Assembly (NCBI GenBank): GCA_963693315.1
Contig: OY856188.1
Location: forward strand, 193,636,322 to 193,700,321
Direction of reading: 5' to 3'
Length of the DNA: 64,000 nt
DNA from: Diogma glabrata
Lineage: Eukaryota; Arthropoda; Insecta; Diptera; Cylindrotomidae
In this document: positions 23,165 through 34,879 of the stretch, piece after piece
How the letters are laid out: every line of letters starts with the position of its first letter
Numbering within the stretch: the stretch's first letter is position 1
Notes under the pieces: generated by a model
Databases searched by the model: none
What the model was told of the DNA's origin: nothing
Seen by the model: the letters and a program-made list of their open reading frames with translations, nothing else
Program-made: the position numbers and the translations under genes

Positions 23165-23300
23165 TTTTTTTTTTAATAAAATGTGATGTGTAGTAGGCAT
23201 TACAATATGTGTCACAACAATACATAAAAACCTTTCAAAACCAAGGTCCCACAACAACATGCGTTCCAAGGATGTTAATGGACGCAAATCTGTTTTTTTT
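23165..23300 (+). repeat. Dispersed repeat with inverted partner at 31005-31110
   Basis: AGGCATTACAATATGTGTCA, CAACAATACATAAAAACCTT, CCAAGGTCCCACAA and GGACGCAAATC appear in reverse complement at 31005-31110. The block GGAATTACAATATGTTTCAC at 22514 and GTAGGAATTACAATAT at 46556 look like further partial copies. The block directly follows the long repeat arm in the 22.5-kb copy, so it probably belongs to that family. Confidence 0.65.
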
Positions 23301-23625
23301 TAATTTTTCAATAATGGATAACTAAACCATAAATCCTATCACATATAAAATATGACATAGGCCAATATTTCGAGATAGGATAGAGAAAATAAAAATAAAA
23401 TAAGAGATAAAAAGCAAATTTGTTTTAAAGATTTGCAGGAACAAAACTAAAATTGGTTTGCCAATAGTCCAGCTAATGGCATAACCCCTGATTATAGGAC
23501 GCAGTATATTTTTCAATGATTAAAGCTCAGATATGTAGTTATATGAAGGCTCGTTTCTTCGAGCAAGCTATAGCGTTCCAGCATCAAGGAATATTCATTA
23601 GCTACGACTGAGAGTGCTACCGTTG

Positions 23626-23746
23626 ACTGAATACAGTTCATCCGCCAGCACCCCTAAGATATCACCTTGGCTAATGATATCTCACTACTATTGCCAGTGG
23701 TATGTGATATCTCACGTTAACTCATATGCCAATAGCAGGGACTGGA
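23626..23746 (-). repeat. Three-copy dispersed repeat, copy 2 (inverted)
   Basis: In reverse complement it has the same block order as 5822-5937: CCCTGCTATTGGCATATGAG, AACGTGAGATATCACAT, CACTGGCAATAGTAGTGAG, GGTGATATCTTAGGGGTGCT, GGCGGATGAACTGTATTCAG. The N gap begins 16 bases downstream. Confidence 0.75.
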
Positions 23747-23761
23747 GTACGCGGGGTTATA

Positions 23762-23961
23762 NNNNNNNNNNNNNNNNNNNNNNNNNNNNNNNNNNNNNNN
23801 NNNNNNNNNNNNNNNNNNNNNNNNNNNNNNNNNNNNNNNNNNNNNNNNNNNNNNNNNNNNNNNNNNNNNNNNNNNNNNNNNNNNNNNNNNNNNNNNNNNN
23901 NNNNNNNNNNNNNNNNNNNNNNNNNNNNNNNNNNNNNNNNNNNNNNNNNNNNNNNNNNNNN
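23762..23961. other. Assembly gap, 200 N
   Basis: Exactly 200 N, a placeholder length rather than a measured one. It cuts RTE copy A so that the 3' half of its RT is missing. ORFs spanning it are artefacts. Confidence 0.97.
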
Positions 23962-24059
23962 AATGAGAGCTGTTTTCCATTCAGCAGGTAGTTCTTCTTG
24001 GTCCCAGATTGCAAGAATCAGATCGTATATACGTGAGACCAGAGCTGCTCCTACATTTT

Positions 24060-24715
24060 TCAAAAGTTCTGCGTGGTATTCCCGAAACCTGGTGATTTGC
24101 CATTTTTCAGTTTTTTAATGGCAGCTTCCACTTCTTCTTTTGCTGGGTTAGGGACAAAAATCTCCTCAGCTGATGGAGCAATTGCTCGAATAGGATGAAC
24201 TTCATTCGTCCTATTCAATAGGTCTTGAAAGTGGGATCGCCACCATGCCAGCACATCACGTTCACTTGTTGTAAGTTCATTATTTTCATTTTTGATGGCT
24301 GTAGATCTTGGGTGGAAATCTTTTGTCAGATTCCGTGCATTGGCAAAGCACTCTTTTGAATTTCCGTTGGCCGCATGTTGGTTGATGTTTTCGATGCAGC
24401 TCTTCATGTGTTCGCATTTCTTTTTACGAAGAAGTTTTGCTGAGGCTTTCCTGGCGCATAGATAATCAGCTTGGGAGCTTTGGGTGTTCCTTGTTAGCCA
24501 TTTTTCTCGCAGCTTTTGTTTATGTTCAACGGATTGGCGGCATTCTTCGTCAAACCATTCGTTGTGTGATTTCGGTGGTCGTTTTCCGATTGTAGTTTGT
24601 GCTGATGTTTAAATGCTTCGACATTCCAGCGCACGGTCTTTTTTGCTTGTCTGTTAAATGTAGATGATAATTTGCACTTGTACTTAAAGATGACAAGCAT
24701 ATGATCGATGTCCAT
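24060..24715 (-). pseudogene. RTE linker and RT N-terminus, copy A, frameshifted
   Basis: Two open pieces, 24715-24494 (DHMLVIFKYKCKLSSTFNRQ) and 24407-24060 (FANARNLTKDFHPRSTAIKN), match the segment between endonuclease and RT of copy G. A deletion at about 24606 joins FKH directly to QHKL. At 24075 a one-base loss changes SPGFDGIPAE to SPGFGNTTQ. The remaining plus-strand text up to the gap still encodes RT start (WDQEELPAEWKTAL) in another frame. Confidence 0.85.
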
Positions 24716-24730
24716 ATCAGCACATTTGTA

Positions 24731-25537
24731 TCATCGAACGTCAGTTATACTTGTAGAGTGTCTCTTAGAGATCATGACGTGATCGATTTGATTTTCCGTT
24801 CTTCCGTCATTTGATTTCCACGTGGCCTTGTGAATTTTCTTGTGAGGGAAGAAAGTGCTGGAAATTACTAGATCATACATTATAGCCAGCTCGGCTGTGC
24901 AAAAACCGTTATTGTTGCTAGTATGATGCAAGCTGTTAGGGCCGATATGTGTTTTAAGTTCTGCAATTCTACCAATTTCAGCCTTAAAGTCACCTACCAC
25001 GATTTTTATATCGTGCCGCGGGATGTTGTTGATGACTTCTTCGAGTTCTAGGAAGAACAGGTCCTTAATATCATCTGCTTTATCTTCAGTAGGTGCATCG
25101 ACATTGACGATCGTTACATTGAATTTTTGCGTGCGGATTCTCAGTGTGCTTAACCGCATATTAATTGGGCAGAAGTCGATAACATGCTGATTCACACGAC
25201 GGTGTATAAGAAAGCCAACTCCAAATTCTCCTCCGTTTTGATGACCGTAATAATAAAGAGTGTATCCTTTCGCTGTTTCATGGATTCCACTACCTGGCCA
25301 TCTTAGTTCTTGTAATGCCACTATATCCATTGTGAAGCTCTCAACTTGCTGTGTGAGTTTTAGGAGATCTCCTGGTCTTCTAAGGCTTAGCACGTTCCAG
25401 GTTCCCATTTTCAAATCGTAGTCCGGGTAAAGTTTCCGAGGTCGTTCCAATAATGAATCCGAGATATTCCGAGGCCTGTGTACAGAATTCATGACAATAA
25501 TTTTGTTACGGAAATGGGGTGTTAGCCCTTTGCTCAA
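24731..25537 (-). pseudogene. RTE APE-type endonuclease domain, copy A
   Basis: About 268 open codons; the first ATG (MNSVHRPRNISDS) is about 14 codons in, since the open frame starts at a TTG. Motifs of the exonuclease III-like nuclease that nicks target DNA: GTWNVLSL (catalytic Asn region), LQELRWPG (catalytic Glu), and NQIDHVMIS (terminal Asp-His). The usual GDFNAQIG is GDFKAEIG here, losing the catalytic Asn, so this copy is probably inactive. It ends where the frame breaks at 24731. Downstream pieces at 24715-24494 and 24407-24060 continue the ORF after an internal deletion of ~110 bp compared with copy G. Confidence 0.85.
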
Positions 25538-25829
25538 CCCACATTTTCGTGAAGTTCGTTCCGCATCTTAAGGTCACCAGAAACAACATTTTCACACGTT
25601 TATATAGTGAGCCGCTTGATCCAAGAAAGACATCCGCTCCAAGTCACCCCTAACATTGAGAACAGACGCTTGAGTTGCACTGGTTTTATGGCGCCAATGA
25701 CTCGCCATGGTGCAGAATCATTGAGTATAAGCAGTATTTACTCTGCCCCTCTCAACTACACCAACCTAATTCTGTTAGCGTTACCCAGGTAACACGGCGT
25801 GGACGAAGAATTTCGGATTTTCGCTACCC

Positions 25830-28110
25830 ATAAGTAATAACCACGGATATAAAAAGTTCCATCCAGATGTCATGCGTTTGCGTAATGAAAATAAGACATA
25901 GTTTTGACACATCTTCTTGAAAAACTCTAAAACCAAGAAATCAATTGTTTATACAAATTTTATTATAAATGGCTGACATGATGACAAACAAAATAGTTGG
26001 TCAATGACCTTGATGGAATTATTTATTCTCATGATATTTGCAAGAGACGATTTTCAGTTTTTTGGAAACCACTTAAAAACAAATGACCCGATTTCGGTAG
26101 AAAATGAGTTTGCTCTAATTTGCTTCAAGATACATCGATTGTGACCATGCGTTGAAAGAGTTGCTGTTCTATCATTATTTTTATAGAATCATTTTAACAA
26201 CACGAGATTTATGATGCAGCCTTAAATGGTTTTAGTGCTGTTATAACTGAGATAAGGCGTTGATATGGATGCACTCGAAAATGTTATATTTTTCTAAGGT
26301 ATGCCTTCTTAATTTCGAACGCAATCGACTCTAAAATTTGATAAAATTCACAATAGTTTCAAATTTAGTGAATACCGATTTTAGCCGGACGAGTTGGATA
26401 TCCTTTGTGTATGGATATCCTTTGTGAAATGTATAGCGTTATTCTATCTTAAACCATTGATTTCGGATTTTTATTTACAATTTTAACATTATTCACAGAG
26501 ATGGAAAATTTGGAAGTGAAACTTTAACGTTTAAACTAGAAGCAAAACTTTAACACAAAGAAAAGTCATCTGCCCAATATCTGTGATTCTATGTCGCTAG
26601 CAGCTATAAGTGGGAGGAGCTAAACTAATTTTTTAAACAGTCAACCCGTCAACGCGTTGTTCTATTGTTGACGTTGCTTTCAATTACGGATCTCTGGTAG
26701 GTAAAGATAATATCATTTAATAGGACATACATTCCATACAAGATATTTCGAGTCTGACCATGGAATGGCACCTTTCCTTTCTTCCCTGAACTACATTGCA
26801 AGTTTGTAGTAAATTTCTCAGAAACTTTTGACAGATTATTAAAAATACACTTGATAGACCTCGCTGTTATCAGAAAGAAGACAAGCAACGAAATTTGTGC
26901 CTATGTTGTTGATTCTTTGCGTCTATGCCAGTAAAACATTGAGTTGATGAGCCAAACGATTGTAAGATCGTGAGGAGAACTGCTGGTTCAACGGTAAGTA
27001 TGTACAACAAATTTTTGTTTCCAAATCAATTGTTTGAACGGTTTATTCTAGATTCACCCTATTCGCATAACATCAGACCAAGGACACATACAATAAAAAT
27101 TTTGATGTAAAGAAAGAAAACAAAAACTTTATATTATTCCATCTACATTATAAGTAAAAAATTTTTTTATAAAGTTGAGTTATAATATTGAGTTTTGTTG
27201 TTGTCAGAAAATGATAAAATGACTGACTTAATTCTATTTCGAAGAAAAAGATTTATTTTATAAATGTTTTTTTCTATATTTTACGATTTTACGTTTATTA
27301 AGAATTTCTTATTATTATTTTGTTTTATCAAATGTCTACACTCTATATAAGAAAACACTATCTATATCCACTATGCTCACCAGTAAAAAACAGAAAAATG
27401 TCTGATCAGATTTATTCTTATTTCTTATGTTATGGTTGGTTTCTTTAAAAAAATTAATAAATAATTTATTTTTCAAAATAATTTTATTTTTCTCTCTTGA
27501 ACTTCCTTATAAATTTAATTGGGTATGCTGTAGCCTGTGAGGTATTGGTGGGAAGCTTTGAACGAAATGTTTTATTTTGTTACTGTAGTTATATAGTCGA
27601 CAATCGATATGCTAAACATTTCATATAGATAAATGGAAAGTGTTTTCTTTTTTGGTGTACTGCACTCATTTTTCAAGAAATAATTGGGCAACTGAAATAA
27701 CATCGCCCACGATAACGACAGTTTCGACAACAAGCTACAAACAATTCCACATTATTTAAATAAAGTTTTGTGTTTTATTTAATTTTCTTATAAATAATTC
27801 ATTAATTTATTTTTTAAGCAATAATATTAAATTATTAATCATAATAAGCAAGATAAAAACAAACAAAGCAGAAAAAACAACAAAAATTCATTCAACTTTG
27901 CAATAACAACGAACACGACAAGATTCAATCTTAGAATTTCTGACGTAATTTATATTTGTTTTTTTTAACTCTACGTTATACTTGTATACTCTTTCGTTGT
28001 CTTCCTCGAAATTTTTTAAATAAATTTTAAAGTTTTACAAAATGCAGTTTCATTCAAATATCAAAATCAAGTTCAAGTTTATATAGAAATAATATCGACA
28101 GAAAAACAAA
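25830..28110. other. Non-coding stretch
   Basis: No recognised protein. A small duplication GGATATCCTTTGTG occurs twice at 26399-26434. A GTAAGT at 26995 could be a splice donor, but neither side shows coding sequence. The 79-codon minus ORF at 26649-26888 has no recognisable motif. Mostly AT-rich sequence. Confidence 0.5.
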
Positions 28111-28114
28111 AGGA

Positions 28115-29545
28115 AAATATGGAGGGGCTGAAATCTCAAGCTCTGAGATATCAAGACTTCGGTTTTGGTTAAGGATTTTGATATAGTTTTTGGTAAAAAA
28201 CTTTTATGAGGACATGGTTTTTAGTTTTGGGCAGCGATGTTTATCAAACATAACTCTTTGTTAAAGTACACGTATTTTTTATTACATTCTGTTTAGAAAT
28301 TTATTACAGAACTAACACGAAACATCAATACGTTGCCGGAAAATTATAACAGTCCAAAATTTAGTCAAAAGATGATCCAATCAGCAAAATACTCAAAAAC
28401 CCCTCCATTTAGCGTTGCGAGAAAATATTACAAAATCACAAACTCATATTTCTTTCAAAATTCCAAAAATATTGTAAAAATTAAATAAAATCAAACTTTT
28501 TTCAAAATTCTAAAAATATTACAAAAATTATTACAAAATCGAAGTTCAAACTTTTTTCAAAAATTCTAAAAATATTGCAAAAATCATAACAAAATCAAAA
28601 ATTGAAACTTTTTTTCAAAATTCCAAAAATTAGAATAAAATCAAATATTTAAACTTTTTCTAAATTCTAATAATATTCCAAAAATTCTTAAAATTGCAAA
28701 AAATTAAACTGTTTCCAAAATTCTAAAAATATTGCAAAAATTATAACAATATCAAAAATTGAAACTTTTTTCAAAATTCCAAAAATTAGAATAAAATCAA
28801 ATATTTAAACTTTTTCTAAATTCTAATAATATTTCAAAAATTCTTAAAAATTCAAACGTTTTCTAAAATTCTAAAAATATTCCAAAAATTCTTACAAAAT
28901 CAAAATTACAAACTTTTTTCAAAATTCCAAAAATATTTCAAAAACTATAACAAATTCAAAAATTTCCATGCCACATTTACGTCATACAAACAGCTAAATT
29001 TTTTTTCCAAAAAATTGGCTAAAAAAAAGAAATGAAAATCATTCTTTTGACACACTTGACAACATTTTTTGACAAACTTATAATGCCATAATTCTCTATA
29101 ATAATAATAAAATTTCATGTCATACAAATAATTCATTTTATTTTTTCCCAAAAATTGGGTAAAAAAGAAATAAACCGAAATAAAATCTTTCTTTTGACAC
29201 ACTTGACAACATTTTTTTGACAACCTTATAGTGCCATAATTCTTAATAATAGTAATAAAATTTCATGTCATACAAATAATTAATTTTATTTTTTTCCAAA
29301 AAATTGGGCAAAAAAATAAATTAAAATCTTTCTTTAGACACACTTGACAACATTTTTTTGACAAACTTATAATGCAATAATCTAGTTTTTGGTCTCACAT
29401 ACCCATCCCTACCATCAAGATTTTTTCAAATTCAACGTTTCTATTCGCAATCACTTAGAATGAAGGTTTTTAAGCAAAAAATATGCAAATTTCCTTGTTT
29501 TGACACACTGGACGATTTTTTGACACACTTCCGGTACAGTTATCA
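28115..29545 (-). repeat. Long dispersed repeat, right (inverted) arm, with two nested tandem arrays
   Basis: Reverse-complement partner of 21500-22510. It starts AATATGGAGGGGCTGAAATC and ends CTTCCGGTACAGTTATC. The ~57-bp minisatellite occupies about 28440-28970 with more units than the other arm. It is followed by three copies of a ~140-bp unit starting GTCATACAAA at 28981, 29119 and 29267, each with TGACACACTTGACAACATTT and AACTTATAATGC (or close variants). The left arm has this unit once. The 92-codon ORF at 28945-29223 is an internal repeat artefact. Confidence 0.8.
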
Positions 29546-30907
29546 ACTTTTCTAAAACTATCGACCTATTATCTACCAATACTTAATATTATCAATTAGT
29601 CCAGAAAACTTCTTAGAAAATCTCTATCTTTAGCGTAATAGCTATTTATGTACCAAGGGCGTTATGTAGGTCTCCCGAGGGCCTTGATGGGCGTAATACC
29701 CAGTAACATTGCATTGGGGCATACAAGATTTTATTTAATATAAGATTTTATTTAATTTCACTTAATAAGCTAAAAACTAAGAAAGAATTTAATTTGTTAG
29801 TCTATATTGATATGCAAAAAATAACTATGTATGTATGCCAAGAAAATATTTGAACTATTTTGAAGTTTAAAATAAATATTTGTAATGTTTGTACGTTGCT
29901 ATATAAACAAATTATCCTAAATTTTGAAGCGGTTGACATAAACATTGAATGACGTTTAAAATAATTTGATAGTTTTGGAAAACTATATATGAACATTTAA
30001 TAACTAAAATGTTGCAAAACATATTTAATTAAACAAATGTAAAAGCTTTTAATAGCTTAAATTGAATAAGAATTATTTTCATTTTGTAGACAAAACTACA
30101 GTAAAAATAATTTTATTTAGTTTTTTAGCGTCGTAATAGCGGGCGTTATGAATTCATAATGCCCTCTCATAACGCTCCGGTTTTTATGAATGTGTTTGTA
30201 TTTAGCGTATCCTAGACATTATAACAACTTTATATCATTGAGAAGCATAAATGTTTTTTTTTCGATTATAACTTTTGTGGAAAAATGAGATTTAATATGG
30301 CATGACCTGATATTTTCCAACCCAACTGTTTAAAAAACCTATCCATCTAGCGTAAATGCTTCTTTTAAAAAGTTATTTTTGAAAAAACGACACTTAGTCG
30401 AAACGAAAATCGTCATCTGTAACCAAAGTTAAATTCACTCTCTAAAACTTCTCAGAATACGTTTTCATTTAGCGTAAACGTTTATTTTCACTAATTACAA
30501 CTTTTGTAAAAACGGATCATTTAATCTTGAATCACTGATATTTTCTGACTGTTTCTATTATTAAGAAGTGGTGAACATTTCCCTAATATTTTATAACTTT
30601 TGTAAAAAACGACATTTAATTTTTAACAACCTGATATTTTCCAACTGTGCCTATTATTAGGAAGTAGGTAAAACTGGCTTCATACATGAAGTGTGTAAAA
30701 GAAAATGTTTCGTGCCTTTAGGTAGGACTAGGTTTCATAGAAAAATCGACTTATTGTTCGTCATCCTGAACTTTTGGAATAATTTTGGTGGCAAACGACT
30801 AATATATGAAAAGCGGAAACGGAAAAACAAACAAAAACTTATGTGTATATAATCATGAAAAAAAAACATTATATATATGTCTAACGTGATATGAGCTATG
30901 ATGGAAT
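29546..30907. repeat. Non-coding stretch with degenerate tandem units and a 24-bp palindrome
   Basis: Units with TATAACTTTTGT, (A)AACGACATTTAAT and CTGATATTTTCCAACTGT followed by TATTATTAGGAAGT appear three times at about 30265-30340, 30495-30580 and 30590-30670, with TAGCGTAAA phrases between. At 30141-30164 lies a near-perfect 24-base palindrome, GGGCGTTATG then AATT then CATAATGCCC, followed by CATAACGCTC. No protein-coding sequence. Confidence 0.6.
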
Positions 30908-31435
30908 TTAACGGTACTCTCACTATCACATTTTTTGACCTACAACAAAAAGAGTTCCAAAAATATGCGGCTGGGTAATATTTTGGATAAGTTCAAGAAA
31001 GATATTTGCGTCCATCAACACCTTAAAATGCATGTTTTTGTGGGACATTGGTCTTAAAAGGTTTTTATGTATTGTTGTGACACATTATCGTAATTCCTGC
31101 ACATTTTTATATATAAAAAAAAATTGAATAAAGCTTATAAATATTGAATATTTAGACATATTTCTATCATTTCTTGAAAAGTCAGACATCGGCAATTAGA
31201 GGCTTGTTAGCTATCTTCAATCAACATAATGTGATTTATAACGTAATGTAGCGGTACTCTCACTTTTTAGAAGAATTTGGACAAGTAATATCTTGAATGA
31301 TTTTGGAAATGAACCAAATCCGGCCCGTGGTTACGTGATACGTCGCTAGAATCCTAAATATTAATTTCAAATGTTTTAATAAAATTTATAAATATTTGGA
31401 CATATTTTTTGAAAAGGCAGACATTATTGTCTGGT
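30908..31435. repeat. Diverged direct duplication upstream of RTE copy B
   Basis: 30908-31190 and 31248-31435 share CGGTACTCTCACT, GTAATATTTTGGAT or GTAATATCTTGAAT, AAATATTGAATATTTAGACA or AAATATTTGGACATATTT, and GAAAAGTCAGACAT or GAAAAGGCAGACATTA. Copy one contains the 31005-31110 repeat block. Copy two runs directly into RTE copy B. Confidence 0.55.
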
Positions 31436-31439
31436 AAAT

Positions 31440-32955
31440 GGTCAGGAGGTCAGGAGATCTCCTAAACCTCGCACACCAAGTCGATAACTACACACTGGAT
31501 ATAGTAGCATTACAAGAACTAAGATGGCCAGGCAGTGGAATGCATGAAACAGCGAAAAAATACACTTTTTACTATTGCGATCATCACAACGGAGAAGAAT
31601 TTGAAGTTGGCTTTCTCAAACACCGTCGCGTGAATCAGCATGTTATCGACTTCTGTCCAATTAATATGCGGTTATGCATACTGAGAATCCGCACGCAAAA
31701 ATTCAATGTAACGATCGTCAATGTTCATGCACTGTACCTACTGAAGACAAAGCAGATGACATTGAAGACCTGTTATTTCTAGAACTCAAAGAAGTTATCA
31801 ATAACATCCCGCGCCACGATATAAAAATCGTGGTAGGTGACTTTAATGCTCAACTTGGTAGAAATGCAGAACTTAAAATACATATCGGCCCTAACAGCTT
31901 GCATCATACCCGTAATAAAAACGGTTTTCGCTGTATAGAAAACATCAACCAACCTGTGGCCAATTGATATTTGACAGACTGCTTTGCCAATGCACGGCAT
32001 CTGACAAAAGATTTTCACCCAAGATCTGCAGCCATCAAAAATGTAAAAAATTAAGTTACAACAAATGAACGTGATGTGCTGGCAGTATGGCGATCCCCCT
32101 TTCAAAACCTACTGAATAGGACGAATGAATTTCATCCTATTCGAGCAATAGCTCAAGTGAGGAGATTTTTGTCCCTAACCTAGCAATAACCCAGTGGAAG
32201 CCGTCATTAAAAAACTGAAAAATGATAAATCACCAGAACTACTTAAAAATTGAGGATCAGCTCTTATCTTACGATCTAATTCTTGCAATCTGGGACTAAG
32301 AAGAACTACCTGATGAATGGAAAACAGCTCTCGTTGTTCCACTATACATAAGAAAGGTTACCATCTAAAGTGTGCGAATTATTGTGGCATCGCACTGCTG
32401 TACACTGCATATAAAATACTAGCTAACGTTGTACTTGCTCGACTCTTCCCGTTCGCCGAATCTACCATCGGTGACTATCAGTGTGGTTTTCGTCCCATCA
32501 GCATTCACTACCTCTGCGTTGATTTCAAGCCAGCATATGATAGTATCATCCACAACAACCTTCGGTCCGCACTCATATTCCCAGAGAAACTTGTTTCTCT
32601 GTACAAACTCACAACATCGGGATAAAATTGTAGATGAGTTTCTGATCCTTTCGATATAACATCAAGAACAGGTGTTCGACAAGGTGATGCACTCGCATCT
32701 ATATAATTTGGCGCTTGAGTACGCGATAAGAAAAAGCCGAATTGAGACACAAAGCTGCATATTTAACAAATCTAGTCAAATTCTTGGCTATGCATATGAT
32801 ATTGCGCTTCTTGACCGTAGAACAAGTGATATTAAGGATATAATCTCTCACAGTTTGAACGAAATGCTAAATGACTTGGATTATGCATCAACAACGGCAA
32901 AACTAAAGTTTTCCCTTCATGTAAACGCCAGACAGAGAGAGAAAAAGAGAATTTA
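31440..32955 (+). pseudogene. RTE retrotransposon copy B, heavily decayed with internal deletion
   Basis: Plus strand. Endonuclease text from GDLLNLAHQVDNYTLDIVAL at 31450 (LQELRWPGSG present) breaks frame at 31735 and continues as VVGDFNAQLGR at about 31830. At 31935 the text jumps from the GFR...AE position to CIENINQ, deleting the rest of the nuclease and the linker. RT pieces follow in at least four frames (YDSI, LGYAYDIALL in place of LGYADDIVLL). The catalytic AD-D is mutated. The 3' end is GTAAACGCCAGACAGAGAGA and more GA repeats, the same tail as other copies. No target duplication found. Confidence 0.88.
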
Positions 32956-33084
32956 AACTAGTCTAACACATCCGATTCTATTTGTAAATAAATCTGTCTC
33001 GAGCACGAACTTTAAATAGTAGTGCACCAACAGTTTTACAGCTACCATAATTCAAACCACTATATGTCATCAATTTTTGTTCGA

Positions 33085-33210
33085 TTTCGGGAAATTTCGA
33101 AATACAGAAACGATTTATAAAGAAATTCAAATTGAGTTCGAAACATAAATACGATTTATAGAGGAATTCGAATAATAGAAGTTCGATTTATGGAAGTTTG
33201 ACTGTATATA
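33085..33210 (-). mobile_element. pogo/Tigger-like transposon end (one side only)
   Basis: On the minus strand the edge reads TACAGTCAAACTTCCATAAA, then TCGAACTTCTATTATTCGAA, then further ATAAATCG and TCGAA-type motifs. Repeated CGATTTAT/TTCGAA words directly inside a CAGTCAAAC terminus with TA outside are typical of pogo-like elements as I know them. The opposite terminus was not found, so this may be a truncated copy or solo end. Confidence 0.45.
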
Positions 33211-34875
33211 GAAAAAAAATCAAAATAGACACATGTGGTTGGACTGGCTAAGAATAATGTTAATTACCAAGCCACTTAATATAGTTTGCGTTTATAGTTG
33301 ATGTCTTGGATTTGAAGAAATCTTTTTTATTGAATATAAAATGCGAGAAATTCAAATCAGATGGCTGAAATTGTTGGATGGTCAGCAGGGCAACCTTGCT
33401 TGGTACATAAAACAGAATTAATGAAAAATACTTAATGAGCGGCAAACAAGGTTTAATCTTACCGTCCATGTCCATATCAATTTATTTAGACATCTTGCCT
33501 ATATCAGTAGCTAATACGCTTTAAATTGAAAACGTTGGAAAAATGAAAGTTTAAGTTTGTATTATTAATCAGCTGTAAATGTTCCTACCAAGAAATATGG
33601 TTTGATTTACAATTATGTGCGGATGGCTTAGTTAAACTATCAGGTTTCAGACCAACCTTTACAGATATTTATATATAGAAATAGAGTTCGTCACATTTGA
33701 TCGAGCTTACAGTACACTAGGTATGGTCGAGTCAATGAAGCAGATTTAAATCGTAAACGTTGTGCGATTCTCATATAACTATTGTTTGAGGTAGCCATTT
33801 TATTTTGAAGAAAGTTTTGTTTGTAAATTTTTCGTGATAGTAAATTTACTAGATCCTCGGGCAATCGTAATAATTTGGCGTTTACCGAACGAAAAGGCGA
33901 CTGAATCGAGAAAAATCATCGTAATCATCAAATGAAACCGGTAAGGGCCTGGTGACTAGTATACAATAATATTTGAAATAACAAAATATGCCAGGGTTCG
34001 GAATGAAATCTTTTAAATTGTAATTTGGGAAATTATTCGTTTTCTTTATGCTTTAAATAATTCATACATTTTTGTATACGTAGAAATTCTCTTCCCTTAA
34101 CAAAAATTAATTGTTTTTATGGTTACATAATTATTGATTTAGTCACTAGCACTAACATGCATGGAATGATGATGCAAATAATATTTTATAAAATTTTTCA
34201 TTACTTCAACTACTTCAACTACTTCAACTACTTCAGTTTTTTTTAAATTTGATTCTTGAGCAATTTCACGTCACCGCAACATCGATGTTCCTGACCCCCT
34301 CTGATTTCAATAAAATTTAATATACTGATAGCCAATGAAAAAATGAAAATACCGTTTCTTTCAAAAAATTAAATTTCGCTCTAGGGATGACACAGGGTGG
34401 CGGAAAAGTTTTAGGGGCTTGCGAAACATGAGTATCTTTGAATATCGATTGCTAACGATTGACTTAACCGATTTAAGTCATTTATAACTCATTGGAAAGG
34501 TAATTGATAGGACTTATAAAAAAAATTACTTAAAATTTTTTAATAATTTTTTAAAAGTGTGTTAAACTTAAAAATAAATTTTAAAGATGGCGCTGTTGGG
34601 GGTACCCTCACTTTTACCACTTTTTTTTTTCCAGAAACTAAATATTTAATTAGTTCGTAATCTAAAACGAAAGTGTCTCAAGTACGTAATTTCTCGTTTT
34701 AAAAATAAAATTTTTACAGAATTTCAATTTCCGTTTTTTCAATTTTTTGTTTTTTAAAAAATGCATTTTATTTAACTAATCCCGCCTGAATTCTTGTTTC
34801 ATAGAAATTTAACTATTTTGAGGATACAAGTTAAGTATTTGAGGGTGTGGATGCTTTTTACATAATTAACTTTAC
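33211..34875. other. Non-coding stretch with one short tandem repeat
   Basis: No coding remnant recognised. ACTTCAACT is repeated four times (last unit partial) at 34203-34238. GAAAAGGCGACTGAATCGAG at 33890, then ATGAAACCGGTAAGGGCC, is a diverged copy of GAAAAGGGCCGAATCAAG at 35488 with AACGAAACCGGCGAGGGCCC, so a second unnamed repeat family is present here. Confidence 0.5.
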
Positions 34876-34879
34876 ATAG

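Larger units (their letters stand above)
23962..25829 (-). mobile_element. RTE-clade non-LTR retrotransposon, copy A (5' half, 3' lost in gap)
   Basis: Minus strand: 5' UTR 25829-25538, APE endonuclease 25537-24731, then the linker and start of RT to the gap. The 5' edge GGGTAGCGAAAATCCGAAAT (from 25829) is the same as in copy G at 60395, which helps define the element end. Its 5' UTR has one TATATAAA-bearing unit (25606-25599) where copy G has two. RTE/BovB clade is inferred from APE plus a single ORF and RT motifs such as IGDYQCGFRPNRSTTD in the sister copies. Confidence 0.9.

Noticed and set aside
23614..24118. ORFs running through the N gap
   Set aside because: Built from unknown bases and therefore artefacts.
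26930..27010. Possible exon with splice donor GTAAGT at 26995
   Set aside because: No coding bias, no matching acceptor or neighbouring exon; chance GTAAGT is common.
28945..29223. 92-codon ORF with internally repeated protein text
   Set aside because: The repetition simply reflects the ~140-bp tandem array.
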